DNA of 53,722 bases from Streptomyces sp. APSN-46.1 (GCF_022815725.1 NZ_JALGRF010000019.1:1-53722), one strand, 5' to 3'. Positions 33,383-40,960 are shown, counted from the stretch's first letter. Numbers and translations are program-made. Notes: generated from the sequence alone by a model not told the origin.

Positions 33383-34075
33383 TTGACCGCTGCATCCCTG
33401 ACACCGCCGCCCGGCATCATCACCGTCTTCTCGGACATCTGGTGTTCCTTCGCGCACATCGGCATCCACCGTCTGCACGCCACGCGCAAGCGGCTCGGAC
33501 TCGAAAGCCAAGTCAGCTTCGACCTGCGGGCCTTCCCCCTGGAGCTGCTCAACGACGCGCCCAGCCCCCGCCCCGGAACCGACAGTGAAGTGGGCCGGAT
33601 GGCCAGTCTGGAGCCGGCCGCCGGCTGGCAGCTCTGGCAGGCCAAGGACTGGCTCTACCCCTCCACCACGCTGCCCGCGCTGGAGGCGATCCAGGCCGCC
33701 AAGGAGCAGTCCCTGACGGCGTCCGAACAGCTCGACCTCGGCCTGCGGAAGGCCTTCTGGGCCGAGTCGCGCACCGTCAGCCACCGCAAGGTCATCCTCG
33801 ACGTGGCCGCGGAGACCGGCGTCGTCGACGTGACGGCGCTGGCGGAGGCCCTGGACGACGGCCGTGCCCGCAGCACCCTCTCCGGCCAGGCCGCGATCGC
33901 CCGTACCGAGGCGGTCAGCTGCAGCCCGCACCTGTTCCTGCCCGACGGCACCGACTGGGCCAACCCCGGGATCGACGTGCGCTGGGAAGGCTCCTACGGC
34001 ATCGGCTTCCCGGTGATCGAATCCGACGACCCGAAGATCTACGAGGACCTTCTCCTGGCGGCCGCAACGGGCTGA
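33383..34075 (+). CDS. DsbA-family thioredoxin-fold protein (single-Cys)
   Basis: A 230-residue protein of the DsbA/FrnE/HCCA-isomerase group: thioredoxin strand IITVFSDIW, active-site segment Trp20-Cys21-Ser-Phe-Ala-His25 (one Cys instead of CxxC), the all-helical insertion, and the late AVSCSPHLFLPDG strand. Single-Cys members act as isomerases, glutathione or mycothiol-dependent transferases, or lyases. TTG start with GGAG seven bases upstream. It follows the MBL gene after 97 bases of CTGAGCC-type repeats and is ended by a strong terminator. A role in thiol protection against a reactive product is inference. Confidence 0.83.
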   Translation: MTAASLTPPPGIITVFSDIWCSFAHIGIHRLHATRKRLGLESQVSFDLRAFPLELLNDAPSPRPGTDSEVGRMASLEPAAGWQLWQAKDWLYPSTTLPALEAIQAAKEQSLTASEQLDLGLRKAFWAESRTVSHRKVILDVAAETGVVDVTALAEALDDGRARSTLSGQAAIARTEAVSCSPHLFLPDGTDWANPGIDVRWEGSYGIGFPVIESDDPKIYEDLLLAAATG

Positions 34076-34113
34076 GCGGGGCCAATCGGGCGAACAACAG
34101 AAGAAGTTCGGAG

Positions 34114-34156
34114 AGCGGCCGAGAATTCCAGGTTCTGGAGTTCCCGGCCGCTTTTT
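34114..34156 (+). terminator. rho-independent terminator before rohP
   Basis: AGCGGCCG (34114-34121) pairs with CGGCCGCT (34145-34152); inside, TCCAG pairs with CTGGA; a TTTTT run follows. It is the only classical T-tailed terminator I see in the window. It isolates the MBL/DsbA transcript from the rohP operon. Confidence 0.88.
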
Positions 34157-34315
34157 GTCGCGCGTAAAACATCACGGTGATTATCAGATTCGTAACCCCC
34201 ATGTGATTCATGCTTTCGAGTGATTTCTGTAGCGTTTCCGATGCGTTGCTGAAGGCGTTCATTCGATCCGCCCGGCGACCGGGACTTTCCGCAGGAAACC
34301 ACAGGGAGAATTCTC
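34157..34315 (+). promoter_or_regulatory. AT-richer rohP leader and promoter region
   Basis: This stretch is clearly lower in GC than its surroundings. It holds a perfect ATCAC-G-GTGAT palindrome (34171-34181), several TGATT motifs, and the rohP ribosome site GGGAG (34304-34308). It must contain the promoter of the rohPQRS operon, since a terminator precedes it. I cannot fix -35 and -10 boxes with confidence. Confidence 0.55.
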
Positions 34316-35527
34316 ATGCCCGAGAACGAGACCACCGTCGTGTCGTCCGAGAGCGGCTCCGGGAAGGCAGACGTCAGTACCTTCGTCGACCTCACCCAGC
34401 ACGAGATCGAGGCGCTGAAGACCCGGTACAACCTGGCGGACGCGCACACGCACCAGCGCCAGTCCCCCAGTCAGGACGCGATCGTCGCCCGGCTCCCCGA
34501 GCTCTGGTACGAGTCGGAGTCCAAGCAGCAGGCCCACTTCGAGGCCAAGTTCATCGACGCGTTCTTCCGCCTGCACCGCCAGCCCACCGCCCGCGCCATG
34601 GGCCGCACCTTACTTTCGTACTCCGCCAGCGTCTCCACCATGGTCGCCGGCATGTACCTGAAGAAGCGCGAGATGTCGGTGGCGCTGGTCGAGCCGTGCT
34701 TCGACAACCTCGTCGACCTGCTCCGCAACATGCAGGTGCCGATATCCCCGCTCCCCGAGCAGGCGCTCCACGAGACCGCGAAGATCTACGACTCGCTGGT
34801 GGAGAACGTCACGGCCGACGCGATCTACCTCGTGGACCCCAACAACCCGACCGGATTCACCCTCCTGGCCCAGGAGCTGGAGGGCTTCCGCGAGGTCGTG
34901 CGGTACTGCGTCGACCACAAGAAGATCCTGGTCATGGACTTCTGCTTCGCCTCCTTCGCGCTGTGCGACGACTCGATCGGCCGCGTGGACATCTACAAGC
35001 TGCTGGAGGAGTCCGGCGTCACCTACATGGTGATGGAGGACACCGGGAAGACCTGGCCCATCCAGGACGCCAAGTGCGCCATGATCACCGCCAGCCTGGA
35101 CATCCAGGAGGAGGTCTACAACCTCCACACCAGCGTCCTGCTGAACGTCTCGCCGTTCGTCCTCAACATGGTCACCGAGTACGTCGAGGACTCCATCGCC
35201 GACGGCTTCGGCTCGGTGAAGGAGATCATCACCACCAACGGCGCGGCGGCCCGCGAGGCCATGCAGGGCACCATCCTCGAATTCCAGGAGCCGGTGGTCG
35301 GCACCTCCGTCGCCTGGTTCAAGATCCTCTCCGACGAGGTCACCGCCACCGAGCTCCAGGCCGTCCTCTTCGACGAGGAGGTCTACGTCCTGCCCGGCAC
35401 CTTCTTCTACTGGAACACCCCGGCGCGCGGTGAGCGGTACGTGCGCATGGCCCTCGCCCGCAACCCCGAGGTGTTCGCCGGCGCCATGGACCGTACGAAG
35501 AAGGTGCTTGAGCGCTATGCCCGCTGA
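34316..35527 (+). CDS. rohP: PLP- and O2-dependent L-arginine hydroxylase (RohP/MppP family)
   Basis: A 403-residue fold-type I PLP enzyme that resembles aminotransferases but follows the MppP/RohP oxidase pattern. It has the N-terminal lid YNLADAHTHQ (His44, matching the catalytic lid His of MppP), SYSASVS for the phosphate cup, VEPCFDNLVDLLR, Asn177 in DPNNPTG, Asp208 in VMDFCFASF, and the PLP Lys245 in MEDTGKTWP. In this family L-Arg is oxidised with O2 to 4-hydroxy-2-ketoarginine. It is the first gene of the operon and overlaps the next by 11 bases. Assignment rests on recalled MppP/RohP sequence features and on context. Confidence 0.88.
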   Translation: MPENETTVVSSESGSGKADVSTFVDLTQHEIEALKTRYNLADAHTHQRQSPSQDAIVARLPELWYESESKQQAHFEAKFIDAFFRLHRQPTARAMGRTLLSYSASVSTMVAGMYLKKREMSVALVEPCFDNLVDLLRNMQVPISPLPEQALHETAKIYDSLVENVTADAIYLVDPNNPTGFTLLAQELEGFREVVRYCVDHKKILVMDFCFASFALCDDSIGRVDIYKLLEESGVTYMVMEDTGKTWPIQDAKCAMITASLDIQEEVYNLHTSVLLNVSPFVLNMVTEYVEDSIADGFGSVKEIITTNGAAAREAMQGTILEFQEPVVGTSVAWFKILSDEVTATELQAVLFDEEVYVLPGTFFYWNTPARGERYVRMALARNPEVFAGAMDRTKKVLERYAR

Positions 35528-36041
35528 CTCTTCCGGCGTCTTCATCGACGCCACCGTGTTCATGGGAATGCACAGCGACGACCAGGCGATCCGCAGGGCC
35601 TGCAAACGCTTCTTCGCCGGCCGGCTCACCGGCGGCGGCGTGACGATGAGCTGGGAGCAGGTCGGCCGCTGCGACGACCTCGTGTGGGGCTACAGCCGGG
35701 AGGTCCAGGACGCGTACTACCCGTTCATGGACGTCCTGCACACCGAGATGACCATCGTCCGTACCGGCTACACCGAAGAGGACGCCGGCCGTGCCTTCAC
35801 GCTGCCGGAGCTGGCCGGGCTGCCCAGCCACGAACGGCTCGTCCTCGGCCAGGTCATCTCCCACTCGGGACTGCTGTACACCGCCAGCCCCCGACTGACC
35901 CGCCTGACCGGCCGCGACGGGCTCCCGGTCGCCGCCGTCCCGGCGGCGCGGGACGGCGAGGGCGAGGACACCTTCCCCGAGCACCTCGAAAAGCTCTACC
36001 AGGACTCCCTCGTCCTGACCGTCGCATCGCACACGCTATGA
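35517..36041 (+). CDS. rohQ: RohQ-like PIN-fold protein, proposed cyclising enzyme
   Basis: A 174-residue protein with an N-terminal PIN-like strand-helix (VFIDATVFMGMHSDDQAIRRACKRFF, Asp11) and no recognised catalytic motif of known enzymes; I recall such proteins under a DUF6190-type name. The start ATG lies inside the end of rohP. In the S. cattleya pathway the protein in this place converts guanidinoacetaldehyde into 2-aminoimidazole. A PIN-nuclease fold doing a cyclodehydration would be unusual. Function here is inferred from position and pathway logic. Confidence 0.75.
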   Translation: MPADSSGVFIDATVFMGMHSDDQAIRRACKRFFAGRLTGGGVTMSWEQVGRCDDLVWGYSREVQDAYYPFMDVLHTEMTIVRTGYTEEDAGRAFTLPELAGLPSHERLVLGQVISHSGLLYTASPRLTRLTGRDGLPVAAVPAARDGEGEDTFPEHLEKLYQDSLVLTVASHTL

Positions 36042-36052
36042 GGAGCACGGCC

Positions 36053-36841
36053 ATGTATTCAGGCACGATCGTCCCGCTCATCACCCCGTTCGACGAAGAC
36101 GACACCGTCGACGAGCAGAGCACGGCCCGCCTCATCGACCACGTCCGCACCGAGGTCAACGGGCTGATGCCGGCGCTGACTTCCGGTGAGGGCTGGAAGC
36201 TGGACGAGCGGCAGTGGACGGACATCGTCACCTACACCGTCCGCCACTCCGGCGACCTTCCCGTGCTCGTCGGGATCCAGCTCCCCGACACGGCGACGAT
36301 CATCGAGCGCGCCCGCCGCGCGATGGACATCGGAGCCGACGCGGTGGTGGTCACCACCCCCTTCGGCAAGGGCGTCACCCAGGACGACATCGTCGAGCAC
36401 TACCGGGCCATCCGCGGCGCCACCGGCGCCCCGATCTTCCTCTACAACGAGGAAGCCCTCTCGGGCAACAAGATCGAGCTCGACACCCTGCTGAGACTGT
36501 GCGAGATGCCCGGGATCGTCGGCATCAAGGAGTCCAGCGGCGACGCGTCCTTCACCGTGAAGATGGCCGAGGCGGGCACCGGCGTACCGGTCTTCGAGGG
36601 CTGGGAGAACCTGATCTCCGCCGCCTCCGGGATCAACGGCTTCATCGGCCCGCTGGCCAACCTCGAACCCGCCCTGTGCAACGCCATCCTGGTCGACCCC
36701 TCGCCGGAGCGTCAGGCCGAGGTCAACGCCACGTGCGAGAAGTACGGGGTGTTCAAGGACGACTGGTACCGGTGGGTCAAGAAGGAGCTGCACGCCCGCG
36801 GCATCATCGCCACCCCCGCGGTCCACAGGGAGCTGCGATGA
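36053..36841 (+). CDS. rohR: RohR: DapA-family retro-aldolase
   Basis: A 262-residue (beta/alpha)8 Schiff-base lyase of the dihydrodipicolinate synthase family. Catalytic residues are present: Thr43/Ser44 in ALTSGEG (replacing GTTGE), Tyr131 in FLYNEE (usually YNVP), and the Schiff-base Lys159 in VGIKESSGD. The altered loops suggest a substrate other than that of DapA. In the azomycin route it would cleave 4-hydroxy-2-ketoarginine to pyruvate and guanidinoacetaldehyde. GAGGAG lies seven bases before the ATG; an ATG at 36038 overlapping the rohQ stop is an alternative. The stop overlaps rohS (ATGA). Confidence 0.87.
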   Translation: MYSGTIVPLITPFDEDDTVDEQSTARLIDHVRTEVNGLMPALTSGEGWKLDERQWTDIVTYTVRHSGDLPVLVGIQLPDTATIIERARRAMDIGADAVVVTTPFGKGVTQDDIVEHYRAIRGATGAPIFLYNEEALSGNKIELDTLLRLCEMPGIVGIKESSGDASFTVKMAEAGTGVPVFEGWENLISAASGINGFIGPLANLEPALCNAILVDPSPERQAEVNATCEKYGVFKDDWYRWVKKELHARGIIATPAVHRELR

Positions 36842-37689
36842 ATCCGACCACCGTCGCCGCAAGGCTCCAGCGGGACAAGACGCAGCGGGAGCTGTACGAG
36901 CTGTACCGGCAGGTTCCCGACGTCGAGGGCTACGGGACCATGCTCGCCATCGAGGAGCAGTGGATCCTGCCGATGGCCCGCGCCTACGAGGCCGACGCCC
37001 CGAGGTTCTCCTCCACGGCGGAGCTGCTGGAGGGGCTGAAGGAGTTCCTCGCCGCGGAAGAGGCGCAGCTCGCCGATATCTCGGACAATCACCGGTTCCT
37101 GGCGAACGAGGCCACCCTCGAACAGTTCAAGGTGATCGTGCGGGAGTTCGCGCTCGACGGGCTGACCGAGTCGGAATCCCTGCTGCCCGTCGTGCCCCGG
37201 CTGCCGTACCGGTCGGGTATGGCGGTCTTCCGGGTCCTCATCGACGAACTGGGCTGCGGCAACGACGAGAAGTCCCACTCCCAGCTCTACCGCGACCTCC
37301 TGGACGAGCTGGAGATGAGCACCGAGCTGGACAGCTACCTCGACGGCACGTCGCCGGAGAGCTACGCCTACGTCAACATGTTCCACTGGCTGGCCAGCCG
37401 CGCCGGCTCACCCCAGTACTTCCTGGGCGCCTACGGCTACTTCGAGACCAGCGTGCTGTACGGGTTCCAGTCCTTCGCCCGCGCGGCCAAGCGGCTGGGC
37501 ATCCAGCGGGACGCCTACTACACCGAGCACCTGTACATCGACTCGTACCACAGCAACCACATGCGTACCGCGATCCGGTCGCTGGAGGAGCCGGATCTGG
37601 CGAAGATCTGGGCCGGTGTACGGCTGGCCAGTGACATCGTCGGGAACGCCACCGAGGCGGCCATCACCCGGGCACGGAAGGTCTCCTGA
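36838..37689 (+). CDS. rohS: RohS: heme-oxygenase-like diiron N-oxygenase
   Basis: A 283-residue all-helical protein of the heme-oxygenase-like diiron oxidase (HDO) superfamily. Likely iron ligands are Glu111, Glu137, His147, Glu203, His231, Asp235 and His238, in the segments ESESLL, DELGCGNDEKSH, YFETS and EHLYIDSYH. The spacings (26, 10, 66, 28, 4, 3) closely follow the seven-ligand set I recall for the N-oxygenase SznF (26, 10, 66, 30, 4, 3). In the azomycin pathway this enzyme oxidises the amine of 2-aminoimidazole to the nitro group. It starts in the rohR stop and ends in the start of a Rieske ferredoxin gene, its likely electron donor. Confidence 0.87.
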   Translation: MNPTTVAARLQRDKTQRELYELYRQVPDVEGYGTMLAIEEQWILPMARAYEADAPRFSSTAELLEGLKEFLAAEEAQLADISDNHRFLANEATLEQFKVIVREFALDGLTESESLLPVVPRLPYRSGMAVFRVLIDELGCGNDEKSHSQLYRDLLDELEMSTELDSYLDGTSPESYAYVNMFHWLASRAGSPQYFLGAYGYFETSVLYGFQSFARAAKRLGIQRDAYYTEHLYIDSYHSNHMRTAIRSLEEPDLAKIWAGVRLASDIVGNATEAAITRARKVS

Positions 37690-38066
37690 TGGGCTCCGAC
37701 GGTTCGATCCGAGGGATCCGAGGGATCCGAGAGATACGGGAGATCAGCGAGGACCTGGTGCTCGTCGAGGTGGCGGGCCGCAAGGTCCTGGCGGCGGCCC
37801 GGTGCCCGCACCGGCAGGGCAAGCTGAAGTTCGCCCGCGTCGACGGCGGCAGGCTGACCATCACCTGCCCGCTGCACTACTCCACGTTCGACCTGGCCAC
37901 GGGCGCCCGTACCGCCGGGCCGGCGTGCGACCCGCTGCGGATCGTGGACACGCTGCCGGAGTCGCTGTCCGACTGGCCGGCGGACTTGCTGGACTCGCTG
38001 TCCGACGTACCGGCGGGTCAGGACGGGCCGGAGACCGGGCCGGAGACCGGGCGGGACGGAACGTGA
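37689..38066 (+). CDS. Rieske [2Fe-2S] ferredoxin
   Basis: A 125-residue soluble Rieske protein. Iron-sulfur ligands are Cys39-x-His41 and Cys60-x2-His63 (RCPHRQGK and TCPLHYSTFDL). The start overlaps the rohS stop by one base (TGATG), so it is made together with RohS and probably donates electrons to it. The N terminus is an Ile-Arg-Gly/Glu repeat encoded by 9-base tandem units (37706-37750). The C terminus holds a duplicated PETG motif. Confidence 0.92.
   Translation: MGSDGSIRGIRGIREIREISEDLVLVEVAGRKVLAAARCPHRQGKLKFARVDGGRLTITCPLHYSTFDLATGARTAGPACDPLRIVDTLPESLSDWPADLLDSLSDVPAGQDGPETGPETGRDGT
37706..37750 (+). repeat. 9-bp tandem repeat GATCCGAGG inside Rieske gene
   Basis: Units at 37706 and 37715 are identical, the third differs by one base, and the fourth and fifth are further degenerate. 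They keep frame and encode Ile-Arg-Gly/Glu repeats at the protein's N terminus. Confidence 0.8.
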
Positions 38067-39517
38067 GCGCGCTCCACGAAGGGGCGGCGCCGACGGCGGT
38101 GCCGCCCCGCCCGTCCCCGCCCGCGGTGGACGGCATCGAGCCCATACCCGAGGCGGAACGCACCTCCCGGCCGGCGGACTTCGGGTGGATCTGGCCTTCG
38201 GCCCAGTTCTCCTTCGGCACCGTGGTCATGGGCGCCCTGCCCGTCATGTTCGGCCTCGGCTGGTGGGGCGCCATCAGCGCCATCGTGGTCGGAGTCGCGA
38301 TCGGTACCGCCCTGCTGGCTCCCCTCGCCCGCCTGGGCGCCCGTACCGGAACCAACGACCCGATCGCGTCCGGCGCGCACTTCGGGGTGCGCGGCCGCAT
38401 CATCGGCAACGCCATCACGATCGTCACCGCGCTCGGATTCTTCGCCATCGCCGTATGGACCGGCGGAACCGCCATCATGGTCGCCGGCAACCGGATGGCC
38501 TCCACCCCGACGGGGCCCGGCGCGCTGACCGTGGCCATGGTGGTCACCGCGGGCGTGGTGGCCTTCGTCGCGGTGCGCGGGCACACCGTACTGGTGCGCA
38601 CGTACAAGATCACCGCGGTGATCGGCGGGATCGTGCTGATCGGCACGGTCCTGGTGCTCTCGCCCCAGTTCGACGCCGGGTACGCGGGCGGTGAGTACGC
38701 ACTGGCCAGCCCGCTCCACACCTGGTTCCTGGCGGCGACCGCCTCGGCGACGGTCCCCCTGTCCTACGCCACGTTCCAGGGCGACTACACCCGTTACATG
38801 CCCTCCGCCACCGCGCCGGGGAAGCTGGTGCGGTACTCGGGCGTGGCCATGTTCGTCAGCACTGTCGCCGCCCTGGGCACGGGCGCCTACGTGAGCACCC
38901 TGCTCTCCGGCCCGCAGGCGCCCTGGCTGCAAGGGCTCACCGAAGCGGTGCCGGGCTGGTTCGCCGTCGTCGTGGTCGTCTTCGGCTTCGCCGGGACCAT
39001 CCCGCAGGGCGCCGTGTGCCTGTACGCGGCCGGCCTGTCGGCGAACTCGATGTTCTGGCGGGCTTCACGTGCCGTCGTGACGGCGGCGGTCGCCCTGCTG
39101 GCGCTGGTCGTCCTGTACCTGGGGGCCGTGGCGTACGACGCCATGGAGTCCATGGGTGCCTTCGTGACGCTCCTGCTGACCGTCGTCGCCCCGTGGGCCG
39201 CCGTGCTCACCGTCGGCTACCGCCTCCACCGGGGCCACTACCGGGCCCAGGACCTGCGGGCCTTCACCACCGGCGGGGGCGGGCTGTACTGGTACACCCG
39301 CGGCGTCAACGCGCGGGCGGTGGCGGCCTTCGCGGCCGGATCCGTCATCGGCGCGCTGTGGGTCAACAACCCGCTCTACGTCGGGCCGCTGACCGAGCTG
39401 ACCGGCGGCGTCGATCTCAGCCTGCCCGTCTCCTTCGCGCTGACGGCCGCCGTGTACGGCCTGCTGTGCCTCGGATGGCCCGAACCCGGGCAGCTCCAGC
39501 GACCCGGCCACTCCTGA
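38063..39517 (+). CDS. NCS1-family permease (purine/cytosine/hydantoin type)
   Basis: A 484-residue membrane protein with 12 predicted transmembrane segments. The start GTG overlaps the Rieske stop (GTGA). NCS1-like landmarks are FGWIWPSAQFSFGTVVMGALP in helix 1, GARTGTNDPIASGAHFGVRGR, SYATFQGDYTRYMP, and GGGGLYWYTRGVNARAVAAFAAG. The family imports nucleobases, hydantoins and allantoin by Na+ or H+ symport. In this operon an imidazole such as 2-aminoimidazole or 2-nitroimidazole is a reasonable substrate; direction of transport is unknown. Confidence 0.88.
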   Translation: MSALHEGAAPTAVPPRPSPPAVDGIEPIPEAERTSRPADFGWIWPSAQFSFGTVVMGALPVMFGLGWWGAISAIVVGVAIGTALLAPLARLGARTGTNDPIASGAHFGVRGRIIGNAITIVTALGFFAIAVWTGGTAIMVAGNRMASTPTGPGALTVAMVVTAGVVAFVAVRGHTVLVRTYKITAVIGGIVLIGTVLVLSPQFDAGYAGGEYALASPLHTWFLAATASATVPLSYATFQGDYTRYMPSATAPGKLVRYSGVAMFVSTVAALGTGAYVSTLLSGPQAPWLQGLTEAVPGWFAVVVVVFGFAGTIPQGAVCLYAAGLSANSMFWRASRAVVTAAVALLALVVLYLGAVAYDAMESMGAFVTLLLTVVAPWAAVLTVGYRLHRGHYRAQDLRAFTTGGGGLYWYTRGVNARAVAAFAAGSVIGALWVNNPLYVGPLTELTGGVDLSLPVSFALTAAVYGLLCLGWPEPGQLQRPGHS

Positions 39518-39540
39518 AACCTGAAACCTGAATCTGAAAC
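39514..39540. repeat. 7-bp tandem repeat CTGAAAC
   Basis: CTGAAAC at 39514 and 39521, CTGAAT at 39528, CTGAAAC at 39534. It fills almost all of the 45-base gap between the permease and the reductase; the first unit includes the permease stop codon. Confidence 0.8.
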
Positions 39541-39562
39541 CGACGGAAGGTTCCCCGTTCCC

Positions 39563-40531
39563 ATGCTCGACGCCGTTCCCTCGCTGCGACTCAAGGTCCG
39601 GGAGGCCGTCCCCGAGGCCGACGGCGTCCTCGGGATCGTGCTCGTGGACCCCTGGGGGACGGAACTCCCCCCGTGGGAACCCGGGGCCCACCTCGAAGTC
39701 CGCCTTCCGTCCGGGCGGATACGCCACTACTCGCTCAGCGGCGACCCCGGGGACCGGAGCGGCTACCGGCTGGGCGTCCTGCGCGAGCCGGACGGGAGGG
39801 GCGGATCGGAGGAGCTCCACACCACCCCCCTCGTCGGACGCCTGCTCGACGTGCGCGGCCCGGTCAACCGCTTCCCCCTCGTCCCCGCCGACGGGTACCT
39901 CTTCATCGCCGGCGGGATCGGCATCACCCCGATCCTGCCCATGGTCCGCGCACTCGCGGCGGCCTCCTCGCCCCCGTGGCAGTTGCTGTACGGCGGACGA
40001 ACCCTGGCATCCATGGCCTACCGCGAGGAACTCACGGCCCTCTCAGCCCTCACGGGCCTCGCGGGCGGCAATGTCGCCTTCGCCCCCCAGGACACCCACG
40101 GACTCCTGAACCTCGACGACGCGCTCAGCGGCCTGCCGGACACCACCGCCGTCTACTGCTGCGGCCCGAACGGCCTCATCGAGGCCGTGGAGCGACGCGT
40201 GCCCGCCGCCACCCTGCACGTGGAACGCTTCACCGCCCCCACGGACCCCACCGCCCCCACCCCGGACGCCTTCGAGGTGGAACTGCACCGCACCGGCCGG
40301 GTCCTTCAGGTCCCGGCGGACCGCAGCCTGCTCGACGTCGTCCGCGAGGCGGTCCCGTCGGTGCCCTCCTCCTGCGAGCAGGGCATATGCGGCACATGCG
40401 AAACCAAGGTCCTCGCCGGCACCCCGGACCACCACGACACAGTCCTGACCCCCGCGGAACGCTCCTCCGGCACCACGATGATGATCTGCGTAGGCCGCTC
40501 AAAATCCCCCCGCCTGACCCTCGACCTCTAG
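39563..40531 (+). CDS. FMN/[2Fe-2S] oxygenase reductase (VanB/PDR type)
   Basis: A 322-residue reductase with three domains in the phthalate-dioxygenase-reductase order: flavin barrel (RHYSLSGDPG, residues 54-63), NAD(P)H domain (FIAGGIGITPILPMVRAL, 114-131, and CCGPNGLIE, 199-207), and a plant-type [2Fe-2S] domain with Cys271, Cys276, Cys279 and Cys309. It passes electrons from NAD(P)H to an oxygenase. As last gene of the operon it probably reduces the Rieske protein or RohS directly. Confidence 0.92.
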   Translation: MLDAVPSLRLKVREAVPEADGVLGIVLVDPWGTELPPWEPGAHLEVRLPSGRIRHYSLSGDPGDRSGYRLGVLREPDGRGGSEELHTTPLVGRLLDVRGPVNRFPLVPADGYLFIAGGIGITPILPMVRALAAASSPPWQLLYGGRTLASMAYREELTALSALTGLAGGNVAFAPQDTHGLLNLDDALSGLPDTTAVYCCGPNGLIEAVERRVPAATLHVERFTAPTDPTAPTPDAFEVELHRTGRVLQVPADRSLLDVVREAVPSVPSSCEQGICGTCETKVLAGTPDHHDTVLTPAERSSGTTMMICVGRSKSPRLTLDL

Positions 40532-40558
40532 GGCGTCGGCCTCATCGCTCGGCGGACG

Positions 40559-40960
40559 TCAGAGCGACGGGTGCGCGATGGACAGGGAGAGGTAGTCGAC
40601 GGGGCGGACGCGCCATTCGGTGCGGATCCCGTTGCGCAGGACGATGCTGAAGCCGGCGACCTCGCCGCGGTGCAGGGCCGCGAGGGCCTGGATGCGGCCG
40701 CCGCCGTCGGACCATGCGAGGGCGCGGTCCACCTCGGTCGGGGACAGGGCGAAGGGGTGCGTGGTCCGGATCTGGACCCGGATCAGGCGGACGGCCTCCT
40801 CAGGGGTGTCCAGCATGACGCGGTCGAGGAGTTCGGGGGGCTGGGCGTACGCGTCGGCGTAGCAGAGGGCCTCGAACCAGTAGCCGGAGCGGATCGCAGC
40901 CGTGGCGTCCCGGGCGGGACGGGCCGGGGCGGCGGACGGGGTGTGGTGTCGCGCGAGCAT
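40559..40960 (-). CDS. conserved hypothetical protein
   Basis: About 133 residues, soluble, with no domain I can assign. The body is AIRSGYWFEALCYADAYAQPPELLDRVML, then EEAVRLIRVQIRTTHPFALSPTEVDRALAWSDGGGRI. The ATG at 40960 has AGGAG nine bases upstream; the in-frame GTG three codons earlier sits against that site. It converges with the reductase gene and so marks the end of the biosynthetic operon. Confidence 0.72.
   Translation of the reverse strand: MLARHHTPSAAPARPARDATAAIRSGYWFEALCYADAYAQPPELLDRVMLDTPEEAVRLIRVQIRTTHPFALSPTEVDRALAWSDGGGRIQALAALHRGEVAGFSIVLRNGIRTEWRVRPVDYLSLSIAHPSL

Noticed and set aside
34316..35527. Annotation as an ordinary class I/II aminotransferase
   Set aside because: The lid ADAHTHQ, the EDTGKTWP lysine segment and the neighbouring RohQ/R/S genes fit the arginine oxidase family better.
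36053..36841. Annotation as dihydrodipicolinate synthase for lysine synthesis
   Set aside because: GTTGE and YNVP are altered, and the gene is embedded in the arginine/nitroimidazole operon; a housekeeping DapA would not be expected here.
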